Below, piece after piece: positions 24,727-37,967 of a DNA stretch of 64,000 nt. Both the position numbers and the translations under genes were made by a program. Within the stretch, counting starts at the first letter, position 1, and each line of letters starts with the position of its first letter. The DNA is from Maylandia zebra (Eukaryota > Chordata > Actinopteri > Cichliformes > Cichlidae), in NCBI RefSeq assembly GCF_041146795.1, contig NC_135187.1, positions 19,130,056 through 19,194,055 of the forward strand, given 5' to 3'. The notes under the pieces were generated by a model. The model did no database searches and was not told the DNA's origin. It was given only the letters and a program-made list of their open reading frames with translations.

Positions 24727-27700
24727 TCCTTGCCACAAGTTCCAGGAGGGCGGAAGTGATTTTGTCCAGGTTGTTAGAGTACCGGGGTCCTCTGGGCATC
24801 CTGGATTCTTGATCCATGTGGAGGGGAGGTGCAGAAGAGTGAGAGTCGAAAAACTCTCCAACAGGAGGCTGGTAGTCACGAGAGGGCAGGGATTCTGGAA
24901 ACCTTTCAGGATAAAAGGGCGGCTCATCTAAGCGGTTTGTATGAGGAGTTCCAGATTCCTCTGACAAAAAAAAAAAAAAAAGAGGAATGAAATTGAATTA
25001 CATGAAAGAAAGTGGAATCAGCCACACTTCCTCTGACACAGGGAAGCTGAATATACAACTTATTGTTTATTATCTTATTTAACGATGCAATCAAATTCAT
25101 TCAGTACATAAAATCAAAAGCTCAACTTGGACACCTTTGCAAACTATGCCTCATTATACATAAATTCAACTAAACTATCCTAAAAGGATACCACAACAAA
25201 ACTCAAAATACATTCAAAGAAGAAAATCCCATCAAATTTCATCAAAACCTCAAAGTTCATAAGTTTATTTTATTAATACGTCAATAAATTGGCATTCGAC
25301 CCATACAACAACACATACAGCACAATTCCAGACAAAAGGCATGATTATACCCCTCCCTCTCCTGTTTATCACACCTGAACCATGCCTGTTGTTAATGTGA
25401 TGAACTATACCTGTGGTTATTCTGCTACAGACACCTGTTCATGTGGAACTGACTTGAAGAATATATTCTAATAGAGGGGCCCTCCCAGAGCCCTGACCCA
25501 AATCCCACACATCACCTGAGGGATACCATGGAGAAAATTACGTCAGCTGGTCGAAGCTCTGGTGTGGATGAACTGAAAGCCTTGCTGACTGGAACATTAG
25601 GGAAAACTTTGCAGGTATTATAGAAACTGATCTGCCCTACCTTTCTGGTATAAGCAGCTCTACTAATGGATGAAAGAGTCTTTAAAGAAGCAACTATTGA
25701 GTGGCCATCTACTGTCTGCCTTTATTTTGAGCTGTACTTATTTTTGCCTAAAATCTTTCAAGAAAATTATGCTCGTGTTATTTTTATCGATGTCTAACTT
25801 TTATAAAAGACTATTGAACCCTAATGGGCTTAAATAAACTGCACTGTGCACATACCTTCAAAGCGGCCTCTTTTTGAGTATCTGGACTCTTCGTGTGCAG
25901 GGGGGGGATAAACATTGTGCCGCTCCTCTGGAAGATGCTCACGCTGCCTCCAGTCTCTGAAGTCGAGGTCTTCTGGCTGTCTGTGGTGCGAATCATCTCT
26001 CATGGTCCTTTCGAACGGCGGCTGTCGAGGGTCCAGCTCCATGTTGCTGTAGTTTCTGGGGATCCCTTCTCGACCGTGGCTGTTCTGCTACCATGACAAA
26101 ACCATACGTTTTGTTAATATAAGCAAAGTCTTTGTGTTCTTCTACTAATATTATATTAAAAAGACAGGCGGTGTGCAGAATGACACATACCACAGCTTTC
26201 TCCATCTTTTTTGTTTTGAATTCTTTAAGCAGGTTGCAAAGTTTACTTTTCAAGAAGTCAGCCTCTTCAGCATTCTCAATTTCAATGTTGCTCTAAGAAA
26301 ATGTGAAAGGGAAAAAAAACAACACACTGAGAACTCTTTGAGTGAATAGTTGCATAACAAAAACATGTGCAAGTCGCCAATAAGGATTAATCATCTTACC
26401 AGCATATCAAAGACGCCCTCCGACTCAGAGCCTCCTCTTTGGTTCATTTCAGGATGATGTGGACCCTAAAAAAGCAAAAGGTCTTGCTCAAATAAAGATT
26501 TGTTTTACTGGATATTACTCTACTGTGATGTGAAAATAAACTACGGTACCTGTGGTTCTCTGTAGATGTCTGAAAATTGTCCTCCACTCATTGGTGCACT
26601 ACCTGGCCTTGGGTCACCTCCAAACTTTGGAATTGGAGATCCATAATTATCCCCATACCTTAAAGCAGCAATCAAACATGTTTTTTTGGGGTTTTTAAAA
26701 AAAAAAAAAAAAAGCCCACAACACTTACAAAAAAACAACTACAATTTTTACACTTACATCTCCCTTGTCCCTTCCACTTCCTCTGGAGTAGCATCAGAGA
26801 AGCGGCTCTTTCTTTTCCTTTTACCGTGAACATCATCTTCGGCGCCTCCTTTCAGGAACCGCCTGAATGGCTCTGGGATGTTAGAAATGGCTCTGCCAAC
26901 ATCCATGTGTCTCTGTGAGGCTGGGCCTCCTGCTCTCCTATCAACTCCCTCATCCTGATGTACCTCTCTCATCTCATGACGATAATCTTGAATTATATTG
27001 AACAAATTGTCACGTGATCGGTCCCCCTCCATAGATGCAGAGAAGTTCCTCCTCCTGGCTTCTGGTTCACTTGATCCCTGTCTACCTGCTTTGTTCATAC
27101 CGTCGTGCCTATCAGCTTCCCTCTCCAGGGACCACCGCAGTTTATCAACTTCAGGGTACATGGCCTGGGAGGGTGAATACTCAGAACGACCGTTCCCACC
27201 CCTGACATCCTCAGAGTGGAAATCCTGAACAGACTCTCTTTCTGGATAGGCTCTTCTATAAGGAGGCACCCCCTCAGGGTAATAGTCAGACTGACCGAGG
27301 CCACCAGGCAGCTCCTCCCTAAAATCATACTTGGGAGCATCACCTTGCTCAAGTGCCAAACATCTTTGTGAATCGCCACCATATCCCTCTTCATACTGAT
27401 GACGATAATCAGAGTCCATGTAGCCTTCTCTGTACGCATGGCCTTCCCTAAAATCCGACCTTCGCGGTTCATCTCTGGTGCGCTCATTGCTAAGCCTGTT
27501 CTCCCGCTGGCTGCGCCTGTCTACGTTCATGTTAGGGTCATTCGGAGGAAATGCAGATGCGTTTGGGTAACTTGAGGCATGCTTCCTTCGGTGATAGTCC
27601 TTGAGTTCGGGTAGGAGTGGTGGCAAATCTTGTGGGTTCGTCTGCTCCCTGTTTTGCCTCGGCCTTTGGGAAGCTAATAATAAAGTCATAATTAGAGAAA

Positions 27701-30700
27701 AATACAACCAAACGTTTACTTTTTAACCATGTTTACTATCAATCAAGGTACCTCTTGAGCTGTTTGATCTACTCTCGTTCCCCTTTTTGAACAATGACTG
27801 GGGGAAAAAAAAACATGAATAATAAACATTTACTGTATGTAACAAAATGTATAGAATTTTAGAAGCACAAAAAATATGGTGTGTAATCTGGGTAATTCAT
27901 CTGGCATACCTTTGGAGTCCCTCTCCCATCCTGTCTCTCTATTATTTCTGCTTTGGCGCGCATAATCTTCCCCCCGAGGGTTTGTACAGAGGGTCTATCC
28001 CAGGTCACCAAGTCAGGCCGCTTCAATTCCTACATAGACAGAAAGGGAATGTGATCTCTCTTTGCTTTAACATCTTATTATAAAGAAAACAGAATAACAA
28101 AGAAGTATTTAAGTAATGCTCTGAATGCTTTACCACATATTTCTGCCTGTGTTTGCGTCCAATCACATGACAGACCATTTCTGCAAGGACGGCTGACTGA
28201 TTACAGAGCTTACATAAGTATTTGGGGCCTATTTGTCGGTCACTAGGAGGCCCCTCTTCCAAAAAGTTCAAACCTGGAAATTAAGAACAAGCAAAAAGTT
28301 AAAAACAATCAAATAATCTGGTATTTTAAAAAAAACAAAAAACATCTGCTTAAAACTTTCTGCAAAGTTATTCACCAATGATAGGCTCATCCAGATTCAG
28401 GTAATCCAGGTACTCTATAATATCCTTAAACTCCGGTACGTGTCTTCTGACAGACCGTCCTGGGAAGCCACATGCTAATAGTTAGCAAAAAGACAAAAAC
28501 TACACAGTGTTTTTAAAAGTCATCATCACAGTATAACAATAAGACAAGAGCAATACTAACTGCTTCAATTTAAACTCCTTATTAGAGGATGAGTCTTTAT
28601 TAAGGGTTAACAGGGGTAAGGGAAGATTATAAGTCAATATAAGACAAGGCCTGGTGTATTGTAGCTGCAGCTGAATGGTATAAAATCTTCAGCTTAGATC
28701 TTAACTATCTTAGATTTCTGATAAACTATCATCTAATGTATGAGCCCCAGTAGAACTTCTAGTCCAGACAGTTTATTTATTTCATGTTGCTTTTTGAATG
28801 TCATCAGACAAGGAAAAAAAATGTTTCCATGATTTTCTGAAACATGTACCTTGTGTGGCATAATGGATTTAATGGCAAAAAACATCTGAACTCTAATGGT
28901 ACCTATATTACCAACTAAGAAATGTTGTTGTTTTTTTTGTTTTTTTACAATATCCCAATATTATTGTATTAAAAATATCCCAATAATGGTGTAAATGTTT
29001 AATTTACTTGTGCAAAAGGCATAAATAAAACAAAGTTATTGAAGTGCATACTTGTACAACATGTTCCTTTATAAAAGACATTACACCAAACTCTGGACAG
29101 ATCTGCAGAGATGTTTACTTATCCTTTCGTCATCTGAGTGTGGAGTATTAGTGCACCCACAGATGTCCTGCCACTAGAATAACTGAATACATATGTATAG
29201 TTGCTAAATTTAGTCAGAGTGGATTTTGAGGGAGTCATACAGACACAGGCTGGCCAGTGCCATCTAATTTTGTGCAAACAGCTTGTTTGACTGACATTTT
29301 TAGAAGTTGTGAAGATTTCCAACAAGCTGCAGCTGTTGCTTGAAGAGCAACACTGGAAAAGCTGCATTTTAGTAGCCATGTGTGGTTTAAGAGCAGTACA
29401 GTATTTTTTCTGATCTTGATACGACAATGCTACACATTTATTTCAGCAACTTATCATGTAACACCATAATTAAATCACAAAAAGGCTGTTAATGCAACCA
29501 AATTTGGCAAAAAGTGCAAAGATCCAGAAAGGAAAAGAAAAACTAAATGAGCGGAGAAACCCAACAAATGCAGATGCTTCTACAAGTGCACTTCATGGTA
29601 AATAGCATCCAGTCACGCTCAGCGGCACGTATACAAACGCAGGCCCAGTTGGTTCTGTTTTTGAATCACGATGGCAAGTGCAAAACATCAAAGTGGCTTT
29701 GAAACAGGGTTCATTCTTGGGGCACGAGTGGCAGGAGCTTTAATCGCTTGAGGCACCAACACGCTCTGCGGCAGTGATCTAATAAGCATGGGTAGGACAT
29801 CAAGTTTGATGCATGAAGGCTGTACGATAATACCTACTGACTCAAGGGCAACAACGTACCGCTGCAAAATCTTCATTGTTTGTTTCCTTGCTATGTCCAC
29901 CTTGTCACGGGTCCTGTAAACTGATGTAGACACACTGCAGCTGCCACAGCTAAGACACATTTTCCTCTGTGTTGGAAACAGGTGGTAGGGAATGTAACAC
30001 TTACATGTATTCAGTTTTTCCCCCACATATGCTGATGTCTCTCTTGCATTCCCATTGGCTGGGTAGTAGACACAGGTCATGGCTGACGTTTCACTGTGAG
30101 CTGTCCTAAACTTCTGACCCTGTCAGAAAATTTCCCCAGCCTCTGTTTTGGTAGAAAAGCTGTTAGAACAGCCAGCTTTGATCCTCTCTCGCTGTAAGAT
30201 GTTGGATCACGGCTTTGGAGCCACAATCAAAGATGGCACCACTGCCATCCATACCCAGCTCCCCGAATATGGGATTTTGGGGGCAGATGCTGATACTTAT
30301 TTTCCATCCTTCCATTCATTTAAAAAAAAAAAAACAAATAATTTTCCACTTATCCAATTCAAGGTGGTGGGGGATCTGGAGTCTATCCCAGGTGGCTTGG
30401 TGTGAGTGTGAGGCAAGGTAAACCCTGGACAGGTCATCAATCCGCAACAGGGTTAACATGGGCAGACAGACAACCATTCACACCTATGGGCAATTTAGAA
30501 TCACCAATTACTTTAACCCCAATAACTGGATGTCTTTGGACTGTGGGAGGACGCTTGAGTACCCGGAGAGAACTCCCGCAGACACAGGGAGAACATGTGA
30601 ACTCCACAGAGAAAGGCCCTGGGTCAAACACTAGATTCAAATGATATGTGTATTATGTATCTGTGAAAGGCCCATATCTGCTGATTTTAATCAGCCAACC

Positions 30701-33700
30701 AATCAGTCAATTCAAATCCTTTTGGGTCATTAAAGGAGTTTTATGGGTTCACCTATGGAAGAGTTTGGGGAAAATTGTTACATAGGTGTAACAATAGCTC
30801 CATATTGCAGTGGTTCTAACAGCGAAATATCCAGTTTAAACTCAAGAAGGGGACAAACATCCCGTTTGGCTTGCCTCGGGAAGGATATCCAGAGTTTAAA
30901 AAAAACCTGCCAAATCATCTACCCACTGTGGCGACTCCTGGTGAATAAAAGAGCAGCTGAAAGTATCTTTTTACACAGGTGTAATCATTTTCACCATTCC
31001 AACTATGGAAGGTTTCAAACTGGGTCCACGTGATGGAAATTTGATCATTAGATGGTTAGAGCGATGCTCTGACATACATCCACATCGCTGCAAGTTTTCT
31101 GTGACCCTGTGGACCCATCTACAGAGATGAGTCCACCAGGTAGAAGTGGAAAAAGTATGCCAAGACTTCTTCTCCGTAGCGTCTTCAGCTGTCCGAGTGT
31201 AATCTTCTACTTACGGCTTTCAAGTTGGTAGTTTGCAGAGTTTACCACCAGCTCTGCAGACCATTGTCACATGGTGTAGCTGTTTACTGTCAGCAGGGGG
31301 CTGACAGTAACAACCAGTGCCCAGGCTTGCTTGGGCTGCTGTTGGTTGGTCCTTCAGGCACCCGCGGAGAGGCTTTTTTTTCTCCCGTTCATGTTAGACT
31401 TCTGCTGTCGGTCCCTTTCCTATTCCAGGCAACTTTTCAACCAGTCAGCACTGGACTTGCATCGTCCACATTGAGCTATGTGCTGTTGGGGCTTTGGAGA
31501 ACCGCACACAAGCGCATTTGCATAGGTTGCCTCTGCGTGGGCAAATACCTACACAAACATAGTACTGTAATTCCCACATTAGACTGCACTTTTCACCACC
31601 ACCAAAACCAAAAGATGGAGTATCTTTTGGAAGAAATGTATTAAATCCCCCAGTTGAAATCCAGACACTTGTTGAATTAATATCCACTTCACTTCTTGGA
31701 GACTGTGTTTACCCACTGAGGTGATTACATACCTTCTGAGCCTTGTTTCCCATTTGCACTCACATCATTAATAGGAACTCTGAAGTCATGTAGTAGCTTT
31801 CCTGACACGTCACCCCTGTTGACATCTTACGTTTTCCTATAATTGTGTTTCATGTTCTTCACTTTCTGTTTGCATTTCTTCATTGCGTGACAGATGCCAT
31901 GAGAGGATTCGTTTCAATACAATGTTCACTCTTCTGGTGCTGCATTCCTTTGTTTGACCAGTGCACACTTATATCTGGAGCATATGTGTACACCTTCATC
32001 ACTCAAAGTTTCTCTTTCCCTGCTGGGAAAGTACCTACCCTAAAAACCCTGTGAAGAACTGTGATGATTCAGAGTTCCAGGAGTGTGGATGCAGAAAAAT
32101 GGGGGTACTACGTCCAACAGTCAGCAAACCTAAGAAAACGTTCTTGCAGTCCTATAGGACCAAATACCAAGGTGCTCTGAAGATGGTCTGGCCCAACGCC
32201 ATAATGAAAAACTTATCTGAATATCAACTTGGAAACATCGAAGCCATGTGACCATTTTAAAGTCCACATTTGTTGGAGCAGAAAGCTGAGTCGATGTGAA
32301 TCCAGTTCCTCATACAGACTTCCATTTCATTTTCAAAAATAAACATGAAATCACTGCACTGTGCTAAATGAAAAGTATAAATCTCTTAAATAAACTTCAA
32401 ATTTCTAACTCTCCATACCCAAATTAAGAAAACAAAATGGCTGAACACACACTGGCAGACAAAAAAGCCACAACATCATCAGTGAGAACACACACTGATG
32501 TTCAAAAACAAGTCCTGACTTGCAGCCGATGTTAACCGATTTGATCACTGATGTTAAGTTTGGGGCTTTGTGTCAGTGGTCCAGATATAACCTGAGATGC
32601 ATCTAAGGAGCCTAAGCCAAACCACCAAAGAAAAAACAAAATCTGGACAAACTATTTGTCCTTACACGTTGACTTCTGGGTATCTTTATACATTTACTTC
32701 TAAACAAAACTGCTGCCCATTCAAACCGGAATGGGCACTATTCACATGTACATTGAATTACCCATCAGAACAGACACATGGCCAGGGAAGGAATGAAAAA
32801 ATAAAAAAATAATAAAAGAGGGAAGATGAATTCTACTTACCAGAAGTTACTAAGCCACTCTCTTTCTGCCAGGAACGAAAGGAGAACAATAAAAATAAAG
32901 TCAATCAGTGCTGGATAAACAACACTGGATGTAGTTCACCTCTGCTACAAACAGAAAAGGAGTTATTTTATGGAATCAAACGCATATTAAAACCAAAACC
33001 ACAGCTCAAATGAGGTGCAGTAAAGGTGCCTGTCCACACCTGTCTTCTTAGTGTGCGTTAGATCATAAAGAGATAAAGCAGTTAAGGACTAAAGAGTTTG
33101 TACTCCAGTCACTTTTCACACAACTGTATAAATTAAACCCCCACCGCGGGAGGTGGGAGTTATATCTGCATGTGAATATATTAATGCAAAAAGCAGGATG
33201 TAGCTTTCTTCAGGATGACCAAAAGTTCTATTGAAACATCTGGAGGGATCCTTCTAGGAACTGTTTATAGGAATGAAATGCGCCAGCACACTGCTGGGGC
33301 TAAACCAAGGTCCAAATAAAACTTTACCATTACAAAAAGCTTCAGTACGGATGTCAAACTGAAGCTGTAGAGGTCTGCAGAGTAGCCTCCTTGCACTTGT
33401 TGTCGTCGTCGTTGTTGGTGGTGGCAGCGCTGCTAGGAAAGTATAAATGTATACCTACGTATACATTTTTCTGGCTCATAGAAAATAAAACCAGTTTTAA
33501 GTAGGTCTGCGCCTCAGCGGAACGCCAAACCAGCACCATCCAAGAATTAGCAGCTGATTTGCCATAGTGGTTAGAAGACAGCCAAAAGACAGGAACTCAG
33601 TTCAAGCAACTTCTGCTTATGTGCTACACAGATTCTGCACTTGGCAATAAGGTCTGCCAAAACATAGCTACCCAAATAACCAAACAGTGGCTGACTTCCT

Positions 33701-36679
33701 CTAGTGTAAAGACAGGAAGAGAAGGGCACCAGTTTAGTTCAGCGAGATGAGCAGGTGACCATATGCCATATGGCCAGAGAGCAGTAGGCCCGGGTTTGAG
33801 TCCCACCCGCGGCCCTTTGCTGCATGTCTTCCCCTATCTCGCTCTCTCCCCGCTTTCCTGTCTCTCGACACTGTCACTATCAACAAAAGAAGAGAAAGTA
33901 AGAAGCTGAAGAAATGTTGCCATGGCTCCACAGTGCACTGTTTTTGTTTTGTATTTTTTAATTCAGTTTGTCTTCCAGGCTTGACTGTACAACAAGTCAC
34001 TTGTTAAATCAGCACGTGTGTCTTGGAAGGCACACTTCCCAACATAATGAACAAGAACAACCAAGAAAGCTCACATGACTTTACCTAGTGGAACAGACCC
34101 GAACCTGGCTCAAAGGCACAGCAGACAAGTTCCTGAAATTTTCTTGGGCATTAACAGGAAGACGTTCAAAGACTTATGAAGCTGACACATCATACATGAC
34201 ATGGTTCAAGACCATTTCCTTTGTGAAACTCCACTGTGTCAGCATAGTCTGTGGCCACTATTAAAAAGAAAAACAAGTTTGTTTTCCTCCTTTAAAACAA
34301 ACACAACTGTCCATTATTGGCGCAAAGTTCAGGATGCATTGATGTGAAGGGGCCACTAAAAAAGGCAGATGGTGGTAGGGGCCTGGTTTTAGTAGAACAT
34401 CTGCATCTGGGGAGGTGAGCAAAGTGTTGAGAAGAAATGTCTGGCTTTTCTTTGCAGAAATCCTTAAACCCCTTCACCCAAAGAACCAACCAAGCCTGCC
34501 TTTTTCAAGACTCCTTCAGAACTTGCCATTTTCAGGTTGTCAGTTGCTCGCTCCAAGAGTAATTGTAGTTGTTTCCCAGACTGAAGGAGAAGAAGAATGC
34601 TGTGTGAAATACACAGCCAGGCAGGCTTTCACACTCTGTTATACATCATCGAACTAAATATTACCCTGTCATCCTTGCACAAACTTACTGCAATGGCGAG
34701 AGACACAGTACTCTTCTGAAATGGCCAATCCAGCTTCTTCATAGCAGTCAAACACAAAGGTGGAAAGCATCCAGCTTTCCTGGTTGATTCTGTAGCTCAA
34801 AACTCACTGAACCCTTGACGGCAACGGCTGAAGAGAGGCAACCCATGTCAACTTTTGTTGTCACTACTCTTGTACTTACTGTAACATGATTTTTTTTTTA
34901 AATCTTCAGAAGAAACAATGTGTTCGACTGTCAAGACTGAAATAAGAAGAGCTGTCAGATGCAAAACCAGGAATTAAACCAGGAGGGGAAAACTGTAGGT
35001 GGGCTTCAAACAAAAAAAAAAATTAAAAGATGTGAGCAGCTTGGAAAACTTGTTTCTCACAGACGTCTGGTACCTGTGGAAATCTGAGACTAAAGAGAAA
35101 GTACATGGAATAATGCAAAAACGATGATGACATCACTTTTGAATACATTTTAAATGACTGCATTACTATTAATGTTTAGCTTTCTACACAAGTAGATTTC
35201 TTGAGTACCTTTATATGTCCTGGGGTGGTCAGGTGTATCTTGTACAGGGTATCACCCCTTAAGGATTTTTCACAGATCTTGATTGAGAAAGAGCAAAAAA
35301 CAGATGAATTAATAACAATAAGCTGACAGACACAAATAGACACACTAAATTAAGCCTTATTCTGTATTTTAGTTACAAAAGGTAACTTAACTCTAAACTA
35401 TATGACCACTTTTAACCCTTGAATACTGTTCATTTTATATGCTTTCATACTATAGTCTGTGTCAAAATTGAACTGGGCCAAGAATTCCTTCACATCAAGT
35501 GTATAAAACAAATTCTAATATACATATATCTTTATAAAGTATAAATAGTCTATCTGACATTAATAAAATGATGAATAGTCCTTAATTGATGTCTCAGAGA
35601 ACAGGGTGAGTGTTTTTTAGATTTTACAACACTTATATTTGGAGAAAAACATGAGATATCACAAAATATGATGACCTATTTTACTTAAGGTGAAAATGTA
35701 GCACCTGTAATGTTTAAAAGATATTATAATGAGATGGAAAGAATGTTACAACCATTAAAACACTCAACTCTTCATTCTGGATCATATAAAAATCCTTATG
35801 ACTACCATATATCAAAACAAATTTATTAAATACTTAGAGCAGGTACTTAGCATGTGTGGGACACATTTTAGCTTTTCGTGTACAACTGGGATTTTTGGAG
35901 ACCTGCAATGTAAATGTGTCTGTCTTAAAAGCACTTTGAGTTAACTTCTGTTTAAATGTGCTATTGGCTATAAATAAAACAGATTTGATGGTTAACACAA
36001 AAAGGTTCAGACATTTTTCATAGTGCATGTGTTCATGATTTTACAAGATTCATTTGGCTACTTACTGAACTTAGAAGAGAAACAAATAGCGCACTAGTAT
36101 CTGGTATATCAATACCAGCGTTGTTATCGATACTACAGATATTTGGATCGATTCGCCCACCTCTACAACAAAGGCAATTTTCGTGACTTAACGAAGGTTC
36201 CTCTGCCACCTTTGTCCCGTAAAAAATACGCACAACTTGGTATGTACAGTTTTAGTTTCAGGGTTGCCTAAAATCAACGTTTCTTTGATTTTCCCCACAG
36301 TGATGGATCCAGAATCCTTCTGAGTAAATACGCGACCCAGATCCATTCAAATTTTAATTTTATTTTTGCCTCACTTCATGAAAAGTCATGACATTTTCAA
36401 GCTAAAAGAATCACATGCTGAATCACTGCAGTCAAACGTAAAAATTGATGGAATTTGACCCGAACAGGTTAAAAAGAGCAGGACTAATTCACGTCCGATG
36501 TCATATACCTCCAGAGGCTAGCTAAAAACGTTAGCTTTGCTCGCGGCACGCTTCCTTTTTTCCGGGAACCTCGCTTTCGCCAAATTATTACGTCTCTCAG
36601 CTAACGTTAGCATGCTTACCTCGCATTCAATAAACGCGATATCCTCCTCCTCATATGGCGTTTCGAAGTTATCCATCAT
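24722..36679 (-). CDS. ZF1: U1/matrin-type zinc-finger protein, 13 exons, 740 aa, family not named
   Basis: Exons: 36679-36620, 35277-35209, 32865-32841, 28474-28376, 28273-28134, 28029-27910, 27797-27752, 27673-26758, 26658-26550, 26465-26400, 26292-26191, 26087-25856, 24960-24722. They sum to 2223 bp, in frame throughout with GT-AG ends. Residue 1 may be either of two adjacent ATGs (36679 or 36676). Finger 1 is C19-x2-C22-x12-H35-x5-H41; finger 2 is C105-x2-C108-x11-H120-x5-H126, both of the U1/matrin RNA-associated type. After finger 2 comes a helical stretch (KIMRAKAEIIERQDGRG). Residues about 186-490 are rich in R, D, E, Y and S; a basic KRKRKSRF motif near 480 could be a nuclear signal. 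A predicted helix lies at 551-584. The C terminus is LDKITSALLELVARK. Composition suggests a nuclear RNA-associated protein; this is inference. It shares its finger-2 module and intron phases with ZF2. Confidence 0.88.
30331..30640 (+). repeat. Common vertebrate dispersed repeat (non-autonomous element fragment)
   Basis: Runs such as gggcaatttagaatcaccaa, tctttggactgtgggaggac and agggagaacatgtgaactcc are diagnostic of an abundant fish and amphibian interspersed repeat. It lies in ZF1 intron 3, antisense to the gene. Family name not assigned. Confidence 0.75.
31284..31310. repeat. Short perfect hairpin, 11-bp arms, 5-nt loop
   Basis: TTACTGTCAGC at 31284-31294 is the exact reverse complement of 31300-31310; the loop is agggg. 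It lies in ZF1 intron 3. No element or RNA family recognised. Confidence 0.7.
33735..33930 (+). mobile_element. tRNA-derived SINE copy
   Basis: A B-box-like segment (gggtttgagtcccac) is followed by the tail common to many fish SINEs (ggccctttgctgcatgtctt, then tctctctcc and cctgtctctcgacactgtc). It lies in ZF1 intron 2, antisense to ZF1. The A box is diverged. A poly-purine A-rich end follows. Confidence 0.75.
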
Positions 36680-36975
36680 GAACTTTAATCAGTGGCCGTA
36701 CCCTCTAGAGGTAAAGCTACCTGCTTAGCGACTGTTTACTAGCTAAATCGCCTGAACCAAGCTAGTTAACTGTTGTGATCAGCAAGCGTTATTGTTGTAA
36801 CACTAGCGAATTGGCGTGTTTTGTTTCTTTTGTTTTCTATATTAAATACTTTGTATCATATCCAACAAATGTTTACACAGCTATTGTATTATTAAGAAAC
36901 CAGGGGAAAAATAGCTTCGTCTTCCTGGTTGATGGGCGGACGCTCGCTCTAAGAAACCCACGTGACCGAGGCTGT
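36680..36975 (-). promoter_or_regulatory. ZF1 5' UTR and promoter region
   Basis: Upstream of the ZF1 ATG the sequence is richer in CpG than its surroundings. It contains an E-box/USF-type CACGTGAC at 36960-36967. No TATA box is evident at a suitable place. The RPRD1A 3' UTR lies within about 1 kb upstream, so the intergenic space is short. Confidence 0.45.
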
Positions 36976-37967
36976 CGCCACAGAGGCGTAAAAAAGGAAC
37001 TCCCCCTGGTGTTCACATATTTAATTGCACTCAATAGCACATACTGCAGATAAGACGATAAAACATTTGTGCACTTTGTTTATTTGGTTCTAAGCATTTG
37101 CTTCATATTTACAAAAACAGCTTGTTTTTTTCCTTTTCCTTTTAAGTCTGGCTTTGGAAACCGGGGCACTTCTCAAGCTGTGTGAGGCATCTGCACAGCA
37201 TTCAGGAGACTTCCAAGATAAAACTATGGAGCGATACAGTAAACAAGACAACAAAACCCATTATCTCACCCTTTCCGTACTGTGGATATCTGACATAGCT
37301 CATTAATTTGAATGAGCAACATTTTCTTCACCATGTTGACACAATTACAAACCAAAAGCACTTATGACACTTATGACAAGGAGCAGGCACAACTCCATAT
37401 TTACATGCAAACTACAATATGTACACTGACCAATGATTTACATTCCCCTTTCACAAACAGTAAATCATAAATACACACTTGGGTTTGCTTTAAGGAACAT
37501 GGCTTCCTACTCAGTTTCAGACATTTGAGGCTATTATTACAAACAAGGATCTATAACCCTTAACTTAAGACAGTTAAAGGGAACGTAATGCCAGCAGAAT
37601 ACAGCAAATTAAAATGAATGATCACACTAGAGCAATGTACTCTGATGCATTATCTTAATCAGTATAAATAAAAAAATATCACACCAGAGTCATCCATACA
37701 ACTGGAAAGCTGGAAAGTTAGGCAGCTGGGGCCAAAGCACAACAGGCCTGTGTCGGGATGATTTTAAATCTTCTAAATGATAATAAGATGTTTATGTTCA
37801 TAAACCCACGTGGATAAATAATTGGCTGTAGACAGAATGAGAACCACAGATTACTGCACAGAGACAAAGATACACCCCAAAGTCAGGAACAGAGGACTAT
37901 GGCAAGGTCACAGATCAAATATTAAACAGGCGTCTGATCAGATGCGTCAGTAGCACGGGAGGTGAAG

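Larger units (their letters stand above)
28475..32840 (-). other. ZF1 intron 3
   Basis: Long intron between the 25-bp exon 3 and exon 4. It contains the dispersed repeat at 30331-30640 and the hairpin at 31284-31310. Open frames here are short and without motifs. No nested gene is seen. Confidence 0.55.

Noticed and set aside
25440-25680. Possible Tc1 fragment in the last ZF1 intron
   Set aside because: A short resemblance (ccagagccctgacccaaatc) to the SPDLNP region only; too little to call.
31225-31644. 139-codon plus-strand frame in ZF1 intron 3
   Set aside because: No family resemblance; the frame crosses a hairpin and AT-rich DNA, and no start or splice context supports it.
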